Source: an uncultured Rhodospirillaceae bacterium
GTDB lineage: Bacteria > Pseudomonadota > Alphaproteobacteria > UBA8366
Length of the DNA: 64,000 nucleotides
NCBI GenBank assembly: GCA_913043025.1
Contig: CAJWLM010000014.1
Coordinates: 1 to 64,000, forward strand
Reading direction: 5' to 3'
A program made the translations under genes and the position numbers. A model generated the notes under the pieces. The model did no database searches. It was not told the origin of the DNA and saw only the letters and a program-made list of their open reading frames with translations. Positions 46,340 to 57,526 of this stretch are shown here, piece after piece (within the stretch, counting starts at the first letter, position 1; the number at the start of each line of letters is the position of its first letter).

Positions 46340-47555
46340 ATTTGGCCTTGTTGAGGCTCTTAAAATCAAAGGACAGACGTCTATAATTTTGGTCGGGCTT
46401 GGCCATGGTGCGGTCCACTGGGTCTACATGGTCTTCACCGTGTTGACGCCATGGATTAAGGTAACCTTCTCTCTCGATTATTCCGAGATTGGCATGCTTC
46501 ATGCGATTTTTCACATTGCCTCTTTTGCTGCCAATGCGGTTAGCGGGGTAATGGTTGATATCTCTGGAAAGCGCGTAATATTTCAGGTTATCGCTGTTAT
46601 GTCGGGCGGTATAGCCATTCTCGTATGCGGATTATCGGGTGATTTCTTAATTTTAGCTTTAATGATGGTGGTTATTGGCGCATCCAATAATTTATGGCAC
46701 CCGGCTGCTCTTGCATTTCTATCCGAGGAATATCCCGGAAATAAGGGCTACGCACTTTCCGTTCACTCTATTGGAGCAAGTCTCGGTGATATTCTGGCTC
46801 CATTGATCGCCGTCTCTTTGCTGGTGGGGTTTTGTCAGTTGAGCTGGCAGGTGACCGCTTTTACCAGCGCCGTGCCAGTTTTTATTGTAGGTTTGGCATT
46901 GGCTATTTTGGTGTCACCAAAAGATATTAATAAAGATGTTGGTGGAAAAAAATGTGGCATGGATAAACGTCAGTACATGGCTGGCCTTGTCTCGCTCTTT
47001 AAAAATAGAGCTATATTGGGCCTTTCAGCAATGGCTGCCTTTCGAACTTCAGCGTTGTTCGTTATTTTTTTTGCCCTTCCCTTATACTTGGTCGACAATC
47101 TTGGCTTATCGGAAAAGGCGCAAGGTCTTGCGATGGCAATGATGCAGATTGGTGGCTTTGTAACTGGGCCACTTGCAGGAACATGGTCTGATAGGATTGG
47201 TCGGCGCCCCATCGTCTTGGGCGGCCTATCTGTTATTACGATTGCAATCGTTTGCCTCACTCTTATTAGCGATGCAGTTGTATTTGTATGTGGGATAACC
47301 GTTTTGGGGTTTGCTCTCTATGCAATTAGACCTGTTACTCAAGCGTGGATGATGGACCTCGCACCAATGGGGCATGGTGCCTCGGCAGCTAGCGTAATGT
47401 TTGCGATGCAAAGTGCGTGGACACCGGTATTGGTTGTAACTAGCGGCTTTATTGCAGATAAATACGGTCTGATATATGTTTTTTATCTTGTCGCCGCGTC
47501 AATGCTTATGGCAAACATCGTAGCGTATTTTTTGCCTAGCGGCAAAAATCCTTGA
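46332..47555 (+). CDS. MFS transporter, tandem array copy 5
   Basis: I use the ATG at 46332 (407 residues), inside the last codons of copy 4; the frame upstream to 46278 lies wholly within copy 4. Landmarks are 'GHGAVHWVYM', 'VMVDISGKRVIFQ', 'WSDRIGRRPIVL' and 'YAIRPVTQAWMMDLAPMGHG'. The overlap suggests coupled translation of copies 4 and 5. It ends convergently with serB, the two coding regions overlapping by 20 bases. Confidence 0.87.
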   Translation: MLKFGLVEALKIKGQTSIILVGLGHGAVHWVYMVFTVLTPWIKVTFSLDYSEIGMLHAIFHIASFAANAVSGVMVDISGKRVIFQVIAVMSGGIAILVCGLSGDFLILALMMVVIGASNNLWHPAALAFLSEEYPGNKGYALSVHSIGASLGDILAPLIAVSLLVGFCQLSWQVTAFTSAVPVFIVGLALAILVSPKDINKDVGGKKCGMDKRQYMAGLVSLFKNRAILGLSAMAAFRTSALFVIFFALPLYLVDNLGLSEKAQGLAMAMMQIGGFVTGPLAGTWSDRIGRRPIVLGGLSVITIAIVCLTLISDAVVFVCGITVLGFALYAIRPVTQAWMMDLAPMGHGASAASVMFAMQSAWTPVLVVTSGFIADKYGLIYVFYLVAASMLMANIVAYFLPSGKNP

Positions 47556-48444
47556 TGGCAAAATCTTCGATCTTATAGCCTTGTAGGTACAGAAGTGCGG
47601 TGAGGTTATTGTGATTTACCCGAGTTTGAGATTTTTTTGCAACGATTGGTTTTGCATGGAATGCTACTCCTAAGCCAGCTATGGCCAACATGGCAAGGTC
47701 ATTTGCCCCATCACCCACGGCCATTGTAGCGGATAAGGGGATATTCTGTTGCTTACAGAGAGCTCGAAGGCGATTTTCTTTTGCGCTACGGCCTAGGATT
47801 GGCTTAATTACACGCCCCGTAAGCTTCCCATCGATAATTTCGAGCTCGTTTGCTTGGTCAAAATCAAAGCCAAGTTGAAGACGAATGTTCGAGGTATAAA
47901 AAGTAAAACCTCCCGACACTAAAGCGCAATAAGACCCTTCTGACCTCATTGTCGTAATCAGCTGCTCTGCACCTTCTGTGATGCGTATACGTTTTGCTGT
48001 ATTCTGTAAGGCGGAAGCATTTAAACCGGCAAGCAACTTTACCCTTTCCTCAATAGCTGTTTCAAAGTCTATCTCCCCGTTCATAGCACGCATAGTTATA
48101 TCTGCGATCTGATCGTGAATGCCTGCATCTTTAGCTAATTCATCAAGCATTTCATTTTCAATTATGGTCGATTCCATATCTGCAATGAGAAGTTTCTTTC
48201 GCCGCCCTTCAGTCTGTTGGGCTATTGCATCTATTTTTTTGTTACTACATGACACCTCATAGGCAATATCACGCGCGTCATTACAGTCGATTCCGCAGAA
48301 TTTTAAATCAGCGGCAGTATTGTAGTGAAGCCATTCCGGAGTGTTGACGGTTGCTCCCATGCTAGCCATTGCCGTCATAACCTCGATAACGTACGATTCC
48401 TCCAAGGTGGTTTTTTCATCAATTAATGTAAGTACTTTGTCCAT
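47536..48444 (-). CDS. serB: Phosphoserine phosphatase
   Basis: SerB performs the last step of serine biosynthesis. From the ATG at 48444 it has 302 residues, the usual length. An N-terminal ACT-like region (about 1-80) is followed by a HAD phosphatase domain with 'LLIADMESTIIENEML', 'ALVSGGFTFYT' and 'MAVGDGANDLAML'. The first motif reads DMEST, so the second acid of the normal DxDST is glutamate (Glu91). The nucleophile Asp89 is kept. The gene is divergent from miaA, with start codons about 30 bases apart. Longer in-frame starts exist up to 48588 but overlap miaA. Confidence 0.92.
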   Translation of the reverse strand: MDKVLTLIDEKTTLEESYVIEVMTAMASMGATVNTPEWLHYNTAADLKFCGIDCNDARDIAYEVSCSNKKIDAIAQQTEGRRKKLLIADMESTIIENEMLDELAKDAGIHDQIADITMRAMNGEIDFETAIEERVKLLAGLNASALQNTAKRIRITEGAEQLITTMRSEGSYCALVSGGFTFYTSNIRLQLGFDFDQANELEIIDGKLTGRVIKPILGRSAKENRLRALCKQQNIPLSATMAVGDGANDLAMLAIAGLGVAFHAKPIVAKKSQTRVNHNNLTALLYLQGYKIEDFAIKDFCR

Positions 48445-48472
48445 CGTGTTAACATCTGTATCGTTAAGTGTC

Positions 48473-49438
48473 ATGACACACAATGCACAATCTTCGTCAA
48501 CGACTGGGCTGATCATTGCTGGACCCACAGCCAGTGGCAAATCAGCTGCCGCGCTTTCAGCTGCGATAAAATTTAATGGTGTGATCATTAACGCCGATAG
48601 TATGCAGGTATACCGTGAGTTTCGTACTTTGACATCACGCCCGTCAGTTGAAGATGAGGCGAGGGTATCACATAAGCTTTACGGAGCACTCTCAGTTAGA
48701 GACAGTTTTAATGTGGGGAAGTGGCGGAAACTAGCGATTGTCGAGATCAAGAAAGCCCTTGATCAGTCTTCTTTACCTATAATTTGTGGGGGTACCGGCC
48801 TTTATTTAAAGGCTCTAGTAGATGGCTTGCCTCCAATGCCTCACATCTCTAATAGCGTGCGCGCCGAAATTCAAGAGCGATTGGTTCGAGAAGGTTCTGA
48901 ATCTTTGCATTCTGAATTAGTTGCTCGTGGAGACAAAATGGCTGATCGTTTGGCTCCGGGGGATAGCCAGAGGGTATCACGGGCATTGGAAGTGTTGGTG
49001 TCAACGGGCAAATCGTTATCGGCTTGGCAAAAAATGCCGGTTATTGAAGCGAATAACCAATTTCAGTTTAAAACAATTCTTCTCGACCCCCCACGGAAAG
49101 AGCTTTATGAGGCTTGTGAAAAACGTTTTGAGAAAATGATTAAAGAAGGTGCTGTTGATGAAGTCAGAATGTTTAAGAAGCTTAAATTAGGCTCTAATCA
49201 ACCCGCTTCAAGAATTTTGGGTGTACCAGAAATTAGTGACTATCTTGCTGGACAGCATGATCTGGCAGATGCAGTTGCAAGAGCCCAGCAGGCGACGCGA
49301 CGCTATGCTAAACGCCAAATGACTTGGTTTCGGAATCAGATTATTCCAGATTTGCACATACAAAGGCAATATTCAGAAAGTATTTGCAGTAAAATCTTTT
49401 CATTTATTATAGCTAATCGGTTGACCCATTTTACCTGA
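48473..49438 (+). CDS. miaA: tRNA dimethylallyltransferase
   Basis: MiaA isopentenylates A37 of tRNAs that read UNN codons. From the ATG at 48473 the protein has 321 residues. The P-loop 'IAGPTASGKSAAAL' comes first (about 15-28), then 'INADSMQVYREF', 'ICGGTGLYLKALVDGL' and the C-terminal 'RRYAKRQMTWFRNQ', all diagnostic. The frame continues upstream to 48341 through serB DNA without family sequence. It precedes the ilv genes. Confidence 0.96.
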   Translation: MTHNAQSSSTTGLIIAGPTASGKSAAALSAAIKFNGVIINADSMQVYREFRTLTSRPSVEDEARVSHKLYGALSVRDSFNVGKWRKLAIVEIKKALDQSSLPIICGGTGLYLKALVDGLPPMPHISNSVRAEIQERLVREGSESLHSELVARGDKMADRLAPGDSQRVSRALEVLVSTGKSLSAWQKMPVIEANNQFQFKTILLDPPRKELYEACEKRFEKMIKEGAVDEVRMFKKLKLGSNQPASRILGVPEISDYLAGQHDLADAVARAQQATRRYAKRQMTWFRNQIIPDLHIQRQYSESICSKIFSFIIANRLTHFT

Positions 49439-49560
49439 GAGCCTATTGTTTGGGCTAGTGGCGGAGAGTTTGCTTGCGCATACATTACGAAAATGGTTTC
49501 TGGAAGTGCCGAGCAGGCTAGTAGGATCTGAACCTGTAACATTAATATCTGGAGAATATT

Positions 49561-51333
49561 GTGGCGTCTTTAAAACCCATGAATGGTGCTGAAATTGTAA
49601 TTCAGTCACTCATTGACCAGGGCGTAGAGGTTGTTTTCGGGTATCCCGGAGGCGCTGTGTTGCCTATCTATGATGCTATTTTTCAGCAGAGCAGCGTTCG
49701 TCATGTGCTTGTGCGCCACGAACAAGGCGCAGTTCATATGGCCGAGGGCTATGCACGGTCAACTGGGAAAGTTGGCGTTGTTTTAGTAACTTCAGGACCA
49801 GGCGCTACCAATGCAGTGACTGGTTTAACCGATGCGCTAATGGATTCTATACCAATTGTTTGTCTTACAGGTCAGGTGCCGACCCACCTTATTGGCAATG
49901 ATGCTTTCCAGGAGTGTGACACCACTGGCATTACGCGGCCTTGCACCAAGCATAATTATTTGGTCAAAGAGCCTAAAGATCTTGCTAGGATTATTCATGA
50001 GGCATTTTTTGTAGCTCGCAAAGGTCGCCCGGGTCCTGTTGTTGTTGATTTGCCAAAAGACATACAGTTTGCCGACTGTCCTTACGTGATGCCAGAATCT
50101 GTCAAACCAACGACTTACCGTCCAGCTACGCGTGGTAAAATTCAGGCAATCGAAAAAGCCGTTGATTTACTTTCAAATGCTAAAAAACCTATTTTCTACG
50201 GGGGTGGGGGTATAATTAACGCTGGCCCTGCAGCGTGCAAAAAATTTACGGATTTTGTGCGTGCCACTGGTTATCCGTGTACTTTAACACTGATGGGGCT
50301 TGGGGCATTTCCTGCATCTGACAAACAGTTTCTCGGCATGCTTGGTATGCATGGTACGTACGAAGCTAATATGGCAATGCACGATTGCGATGTGATGATT
50401 GCTGTAGGATCACGTTTTGATGACCGGATTACCGGGAGACTCGACGCTTTTGCACCCGATGCCAAAATTATTCATATCGATATCGATCCATCATCCATAA
50501 ACAAGAATGTCGCCGTAGATATTCCGATAATTGGTAACGTTGCCCATGTGTTGGGGCAATTAACCGGTACCTGGGATAAAAGGAAAAATCGTAAGCGTAA
50601 TCTTAAAGAGCTAAAGGCATGGTGGAAACAAATAGAGGATTGGAGATCACGCGATTGTCTTGCTTACAAAAAAAATAGCGAGATTATTAAACCACAATAT
50701 GCACTAGAACGGCTCCAAGCTCTTACGGAAAAGCGAGACACTTTCATTACTACTGAAGTTGGCCAGCATCAGATGTGGGCCGCACAATTCTTAAAATTTG
50801 AAAAGCCAAACCATTGGATGACCTCAGGAGGTCTTGGAACAATGGGGTATGGACTCCCTGCAGCGTTGGGAGTGCAAACAGGGCACCCTGGCAAACTTGT
50901 TATAGATATAGCCGGTGAGGCATCGTTTATGATGAATATGCAGGAGATATCAACTGCAGTGCAACATCATTTGCCGGTAAAAGTGTTTATTTTGAATAAT
51001 GAATACCTTGGTATGGTTCGTCAATGGCAGGAGCTACTGCATGGTGGAAGATATTCAGAGAGTTATGCAGCAGCTCTACCAGATTTCGTTAAATTGGCTG
51101 AAAGTTTTGGCGCAGTTGGTCTCCGCGCAAATAAACCCTCCGAAATCGATGATGTTATAACCGAAATGGTTGAGGTTGATAATGTGGTAATCGCTGATAT
51201 TGTGGTGGACCCAACCGAAAATGTCTATCCGATGATACCGTCAGGTTCTCCTCATAATGAGATGCTGCTCGGCCCGGCAGCCAAAGGCAAAGGTTCCGGC
51301 AAAGTTACCGAAAAGGGCAAGGTGTTAGTTTAG
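49561..51333 (+). CDS. ilvB: Acetolactate synthase, large (catalytic) subunit
   Basis: This TPP enzyme makes acetolactate or acetohydroxybutyrate, the first committed step to valine, leucine and isoleucine. It has 590 residues, starting at a GTG with GGAG six bases upstream. It shows the TPP glutamate in 'VRHEQGAVHMAEGYAR', a central FAD-type domain, and 'VIDIAGEASFMMN' with 'ILNNEYLGMVRQWQ'. The metal-binding motif has GE where many homologues have GD. ilvH begins 11 bases after the stop. Confidence 0.97.
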   Translation: MASLKPMNGAEIVIQSLIDQGVEVVFGYPGGAVLPIYDAIFQQSSVRHVLVRHEQGAVHMAEGYARSTGKVGVVLVTSGPGATNAVTGLTDALMDSIPIVCLTGQVPTHLIGNDAFQECDTTGITRPCTKHNYLVKEPKDLARIIHEAFFVARKGRPGPVVVDLPKDIQFADCPYVMPESVKPTTYRPATRGKIQAIEKAVDLLSNAKKPIFYGGGGIINAGPAACKKFTDFVRATGYPCTLTLMGLGAFPASDKQFLGMLGMHGTYEANMAMHDCDVMIAVGSRFDDRITGRLDAFAPDAKIIHIDIDPSSINKNVAVDIPIIGNVAHVLGQLTGTWDKRKNRKRNLKELKAWWKQIEDWRSRDCLAYKKNSEIIKPQYALERLQALTEKRDTFITTEVGQHQMWAAQFLKFEKPNHWMTSGGLGTMGYGLPAALGVQTGHPGKLVIDIAGEASFMMNMQEISTAVQHHLPVKVFILNNEYLGMVRQWQELLHGGRYSESYAAALPDFVKLAESFGAVGLRANKPSEIDDVITEMVEVDNVVIADIVVDPTENVYPMIPSGSPHNEMLLGPAAKGKGSGKVTEKGKVLV

Positions 51334-51343
51334 GAAAAAATAA

Positions 51344-51919
51344 ATGGCAAAAAAAGTAGCATCACAGATAAAAAGTTCAAAATCGCAGCCTGGGTCCGCT
51401 TATTTTATGGTTGATAGTGATCAAAGGATCGAGCAGCACACCATGGCGGTTATGGTTATTAATGAGCCTGGTGTTTTAGCCCGTGTTATTGGTTTATTTT
51501 CTGGGCGCGGGTATAATATTGAAAGCCTTACCGTAGCTTCTGTTACGCATGATGATAGTATGTCATTAATAACTATTGTTACCTCAGGCACGCCAATGGT
51601 AATAGAACAAATCCGGAATCAGTTAGAACGCCTTGTTCCCGTAGATTCGATAAAAGATCTCACTCAGGAAGGTCCGTATGTGGAACGCGAGCTTGCAATG
51701 GTTAAAGTGGTTACCAAGGCAAAATCGCCTGAGCGTGCGGAAGTTTTAAGGTGCGCAGATATTTTTGGTGCTAAAGTTGTAGATACTACAACCCGGTCAT
51801 TCGTATTCGCTATGACAGGTAATACAGATAAAGTAGAATCTTTTATCGACCTCATGCGTGAGCTTGGGCGAACAGAGGTGGCGCGTAGTGGGGTGGTTGC
51901 TATTGGCCGCGGAACTTGA
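51344..51919 (+). CDS. ilvH: Acetolactate synthase, small (regulatory) subunit
   Basis: The 191-residue protein carries an ACT domain (about 25-100) with 'VMVINEPGVLARVIGLFSGRGYNIESL' -like sequence, followed by the conserved C-terminal half with 'ELAMVKV'. It activates IlvB and gives valine feedback. The extra 20 or so residues at its N-terminus are polar and unconserved. Its place between ilvB and ilvC is standard. Confidence 0.96.
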   Translation: MAKKVASQIKSSKSQPGSAYFMVDSDQRIEQHTMAVMVINEPGVLARVIGLFSGRGYNIESLTVASVTHDDSMSLITIVTSGTPMVIEQIRNQLERLVPVDSIKDLTQEGPYVERELAMVKVVTKAKSPERAEVLRCADIFGAKVVDTTTRSFVFAMTGNTDKVESFIDLMRELGRTEVARSGVVAIGRGT

Positions 51920-51978
51920 AAAACACTGAGGAAATTAGGGCCATCTTTTCTGAAAGCTGCAAGAGGTTCATTTACTAA

Positions 51979-53010
<1,032 letters not shown>

Positions 53011-53359
53011 TCTGTAGCTGTTGGATTGAAAAAACAAAATTCACCAAAAGTATCCAAGTCAGTCCCTTTCACCTAATTCATCGCTGGCATTTTAATCTAA
53101 AGTCAATGTGTACTACTATAATCATACTCTTTGTGTTGAAGACAACGGGGAATCGGTGATTAACTGTATTCCAATGGAGTTGAATACATAATATCTGTTA
53201 ACAATAATTTCTTATTGGAATTTTTGTCATTATGTCGACATGGATCTATTTGCCGGTTACTCTCTCATCTGGCCAGCTCGTCTTTAGCTCCCGTGCGTTT
53301 TGGATTGATACCATGGTTCCAAATGGGTCTGAATTGGCAAGTTGGTAAATGAGAAGAGG
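53011..53359. other. ilvC-leuA intergenic region
   Basis: About 350 bases separate ilvC and leuA. I see no clear terminator. Two short frames, 53232-53348 (38 codons) and 53240-53287 (15 codons), have no strong ribosome binding site and no run of leucine, isoleucine or valine codons, so I do not call an attenuator. leuA probably has its own promoter here. Confidence 0.45.
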
Positions 53360-54931
53360 ATGAGAGGCATGATAACAGGTACACCTGGCCAACAGTTACA
53401 ACGCATCAAGATTTTTGACACCACCATGCGTGATGGGGAGCAATCGCCGGGTTGTTCAATGAACCTGGAAGAAAAGCTGCGTATCGCTGAGTACCTTGAT
53501 GGGATGGGTGTAGATGTGATGGAAGCGGGGTTTCCGATTGCTTCTGTTGGCGATTTTGAGGCTGTTTCTGAAGTTTCGAAGGTTGTTAAAAACGCGAAGG
53601 TGGCCGGGTTGGCGCGGTCTGGGCGCAAAGACATTGAACGCGCCTGGGAGGCTTTGAAACATGCAAAGCAACCACGAATTCACACGTTTATTTCCACTAG
53701 TCCGCTTCATATGCAGCATAAACTGCAAATGACACCGGAACAGGTGCATAGTGCAATAATTGATTCGGTTAGCCATGCTCGGAACCTTTGTGATGATGTG
53801 GAGTGGAGTCCAGAGGATGGGACGAGAACAGAAAGAGATTTTTTGTGTCGTTGCGTAGAGTCGGCAATCAAGGCCGGTGCTTCGACAATTAATATTCCTG
53901 ATACGGTTGGTTATACTATGCCTGACGAATTCTTTGACATTATCTCGGCACTCTGTAATCGCGTACCAAATATTGATAAGGCAATAATCTCCGTTCATTG
54001 CCATAACGACTTAGGGTTAGCAGTTGCAAACACCCTCTCTGCTATAAGGGCCGGAGCTCGCCAAGCGGAATGCACAATTAATGGTATTGGAGAACGCGCA
54101 GGAAATGCATCATTGGAAGAAATCGTCATGGGTTTGAAGGTGCGTCAAGATTTGATGCCATTCGACACGTCGATAGTCACAAAAAAGATCATAGGAGCAA
54201 GCCGTTTGTTATCTTCTGTCACAGGGTTTGCGGTTCAGCCTAACAAAGCGATAGTGGGTGCCAATGCATTTGCCCATGAAGCAGGTATCCACCAAGACGG
54301 CGTCCTGAAGCATGCTGGTACCTATGAAATTATGACGCCAGAGTCTGTAGGGTTAACGCAGTCCTCACTCGTATTAGGGAAGCATTCTGGCCGTCATGCA
54401 TTTCGAGATAAGCTTGAACAGCTTGGCTGCCAGCTTGGGGATAATGCAATACAAGAGGCCTTTGTAAGATTTAAAGCGTTGGCCGATAAGAAAAAAGATG
54501 TCTATGACGAAGATATTATCGCGTTAGTAAAAGATGAGATGACGCATGCTGCAGAATCGATAAAATTTTCGACGCTGCACGTTATCGCCGGATCAACTGG
54601 TCCACAAAAGGCATATCTAGAGATGGAGATTGACGGTGTAATATGTTCGCAAGAATCAACGGGGGATGGTCCTGTGGATGCTACTTTTAATGCCATTAGC
54701 GAGATAGTGCCCCACTCAGCTCGTTTGCAACTTTACCAAGTGCACGCAGTAACGGAGGGCACCGATGCGCAGGCACAAGTAACAGTTCGGTTAGAAGAGG
54801 ATGGTAAAACCGTCAATGGACAAGGGGCGGATACCGATACCTTGGTGGCCTCGGCAAAGGCCTATATAAATGCTCTGAATAAGCTTGCAGATAAGCGCTC
54901 CAAGACTGCACCTGAGATGCTTAGCGCGTGA
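53360..54931 (+). CDS. leuA: 2-Isopropylmalate synthase
   Basis: LeuA condenses acetyl-CoA with 2-oxoisovalerate, starting leucine synthesis. The protein has a TIM-barrel catalytic domain with 'IFDTTMRDGEQSPGCSMN', 'SVHCHNDLGLAVANTLSAI' and 'HEAGIHQDGVLKH', then a C-terminal allosteric domain (about 395-520) that gives leucine feedback. I use the ATG at 53360 (523 residues); another ATG lies three codons later and a TTG six codons earlier, and none has clean ribosome binding site spacing. Confidence 0.95.
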   Translation: MRGMITGTPGQQLQRIKIFDTTMRDGEQSPGCSMNLEEKLRIAEYLDGMGVDVMEAGFPIASVGDFEAVSEVSKVVKNAKVAGLARSGRKDIERAWEALKHAKQPRIHTFISTSPLHMQHKLQMTPEQVHSAIIDSVSHARNLCDDVEWSPEDGTRTERDFLCRCVESAIKAGASTINIPDTVGYTMPDEFFDIISALCNRVPNIDKAIISVHCHNDLGLAVANTLSAIRAGARQAECTINGIGERAGNASLEEIVMGLKVRQDLMPFDTSIVTKKIIGASRLLSSVTGFAVQPNKAIVGANAFAHEAGIHQDGVLKHAGTYEIMTPESVGLTQSSLVLGKHSGRHAFRDKLEQLGCQLGDNAIQEAFVRFKALADKKKDVYDEDIIALVKDEMTHAAESIKFSTLHVIAGSTGPQKAYLEMEIDGVICSQESTGDGPVDATFNAISEIVPHSARLQLYQVHAVTEGTDAQAQVTVRLEEDGKTVNGQGADTDTLVASAKAYINALNKLADKRSKTAPEMLSA

Positions 54932-54944
54932 AGAGTGCACATAC

Positions 54945-54967
54945 ATGAAAAAAACAGTTTTTTCATA
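54945..54967 (+). terminator. A/T-rich perfect hairpin after leuA
   Basis: ATGAAAAAAA (54945-54954), three bases, and the exact complement TTTTTTTCAT (54958-54967) lie 13 bases past the leuA stop. The run of T in the 3' arm could act as the U-tract of a weak terminator ahead of mreB. The low G+C stem makes this tentative. Confidence 0.35.
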
Positions 54968-55008
54968 CCGCGTAGCAGCGTACAAAGGTTAGTGGAGGAG
55001 CTAATTAA

Positions 55009-56052
<1,044 letters not shown>

Positions 56053-56125
56053 GGTATCGTTATTTTTTATAAGGTAGCGTGGCTCCATTTTATTCCCCTC
56101 AGAAGGAGCACAGGGAGAATAGAGA

Positions 56126-57007
56126 TTGAAATATAATAGGGGTAGCGTTCTTAGGTTTGCGGCGCCGGTGCGTAATTTAGCTCAACGGTTTGCTTATATA
56201 TTCCTGTTGTTCGGTGCCCTTGCAATAATTCTTATCGGGCGTGCCGACCAACAAATATTTGAACGCGCTCGTGTATCTGTTACGGATGTCGTTGCGCCAA
56301 TATTGGACGCGATATCCCGTCCGGTAGCCACAATCTCCGAAATTATAGAAGAAGCCCAGTCGCTCTCAAAGATTCGAGAAGAAAATGTGCAACTTAAACT
56401 TGAAAACGCCCGGCTCACTCAATGGCAGAGCTCGGCTCGCACGTTAGCTGCAGAAAACGAAAAGTTGCGCCAGCTTCTAGGGTTTATTCCAGATAATGTG
56501 GCCAAATCGGTAACCGCTAGAGTAATTGGTGACTCAGGCGGCACATTTGTGCGTAACATCTTGATAAATGCTGGTCGCCAAGCTGGTATAGCTAAGGGGC
56601 AGGCTGCTTTGGTTAATTTTGGTTTAATAGGACGCGTGCATGAAGTCGGTGAACGATCCGCGCGTGTCTTACTGATCACGGACTTAAATAGCCGAATTCC
56701 AGTTGTCGTCGAGTCGACGCGCCAACGAGCTGTTCTCGCCGGTGATAATTCGGATAGACCTCGCTTATTGCATCTGCCTGATAATGTAAAAATAAAGAAA
56801 GGCGAACGAATAGTCACTTCTGGGCATGGCGGTGTTTTCCCACCGGGCTTACCGGTTGGTATTATTGCTCACGCCACAGAATCGGCCGTAGTTGTTCAAC
56901 CTTTTGTTCATGGGGAAAAGGTTGAATTTGCCCGGCTTATCGACTTTGGTTTAACAGGAGTGCTTACTGATTTAGAAAGACGGACCGAGGCGGTGGCAGG
57001 GCAGTGA
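56126..57007 (+). CDS. mreC: Rod shape-determining protein MreC
   Basis: MreC is a bitopic scaffold that links MreB to PBP2-RodA. The 293-residue protein begins at a TTG with GGGAG upstream. It has one membrane span at about 24-42, a coiled coil at about 75-118, and the beta-rich periplasmic domain with 'ARVIGDSGGTFVRNILINAG' and 'VTSGHGGVFPPGLPVG'. Its stop overlaps the mreD start by four bases. Confidence 0.95.
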   Translation: MKYNRGSVLRFAAPVRNLAQRFAYIFLLFGALAIILIGRADQQIFERARVSVTDVVAPILDAISRPVATISEIIEEAQSLSKIREENVQLKLENARLTQWQSSARTLAAENEKLRQLLGFIPDNVAKSVTARVIGDSGGTFVRNILINAGRQAGIAKGQAALVNFGLIGRVHEVGERSARVLLITDLNSRIPVVVESTRQRAVLAGDNSDRPRLLHLPDNVKIKKGERIVTSGHGGVFPPGLPVGIIAHATESAVVVQPFVHGEKVEFARLIDFGLTGVLTDLERRTEAVAGQ

Positions 57008-57525
57008 TTGACCGTAACAGTACGTGGTATAAAATTGATTTCATTGCTCGGAGGGCTACTCCGTTTTTGTTAACCATTGTGCTAGTTATTATTGCACAGG
57101 CGCCTCTAAAGATGTCGGGTATAGCACCAGTGACTCTCTCCGTAGGCCTTATTTCTGTCTATTATTGGGCATTGCACCGGCCGAGCATGCTGCCAGTGAC
57201 GGCTGTATTTTGTACAGGGTTATTGCAGGACATATTGACATTGACGCCCATGGGGCTCGGGGCACTTTCCCTGGTTGTCGTTTATGGAGTAATGGTTTCA
57301 CAGCGCAGACTTTTCTATGGGAAATCATTTGTTTTTGTTTGGTGGGGTTTCGCCATGACTGCGGTAGCGGTGGGAACTATGCGCTGGCTTTTGGTGTCAT
57401 TGATTGAAGGGAATACAGTTCTGTTCCTGCCATCTATTATCGAGTGTGTGTTAACCGTCACCCTGTACCCAGTATTTGGTTATTTTTTTGTGGTAGTCCA
57501 TCGATCCCTATTACAAGAACATTAA
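57004..57525 (+). CDS. mreD: Rod shape-determining protein MreD
   Basis: This 173-residue integral membrane protein has about five spans and begins at a GTG inside the mreC stop (GTGA). 'TGLLQDILTLTPMGLGALSLV' is the best-conserved feature of the family. MreD sits with MreC in the elongasome. mrdA begins one base after the stop. Confidence 0.93.
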   Translation: MIDRNSTWYKIDFIARRATPFLLTIVLVIIAQAPLKMSGIAPVTLSVGLISVYYWALHRPSMLPVTAVFCTGLLQDILTLTPMGLGALSLVVVYGVMVSQRRLFYGKSFVFVWWGFAMTAVAVGTMRWLLVSLIEGNTVLFLPSIIECVLTVTLYPVFGYFFVVVHRSLLQEH

Positions 57526-57526
57526 A

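Noticed and set aside
53240-53287. Possible leucine leader peptide ahead of leuA
   Set aside because: The 15-codon peptide has only three scattered leucines, no ribosome binding site, and no terminator/antiterminator pair is visible.
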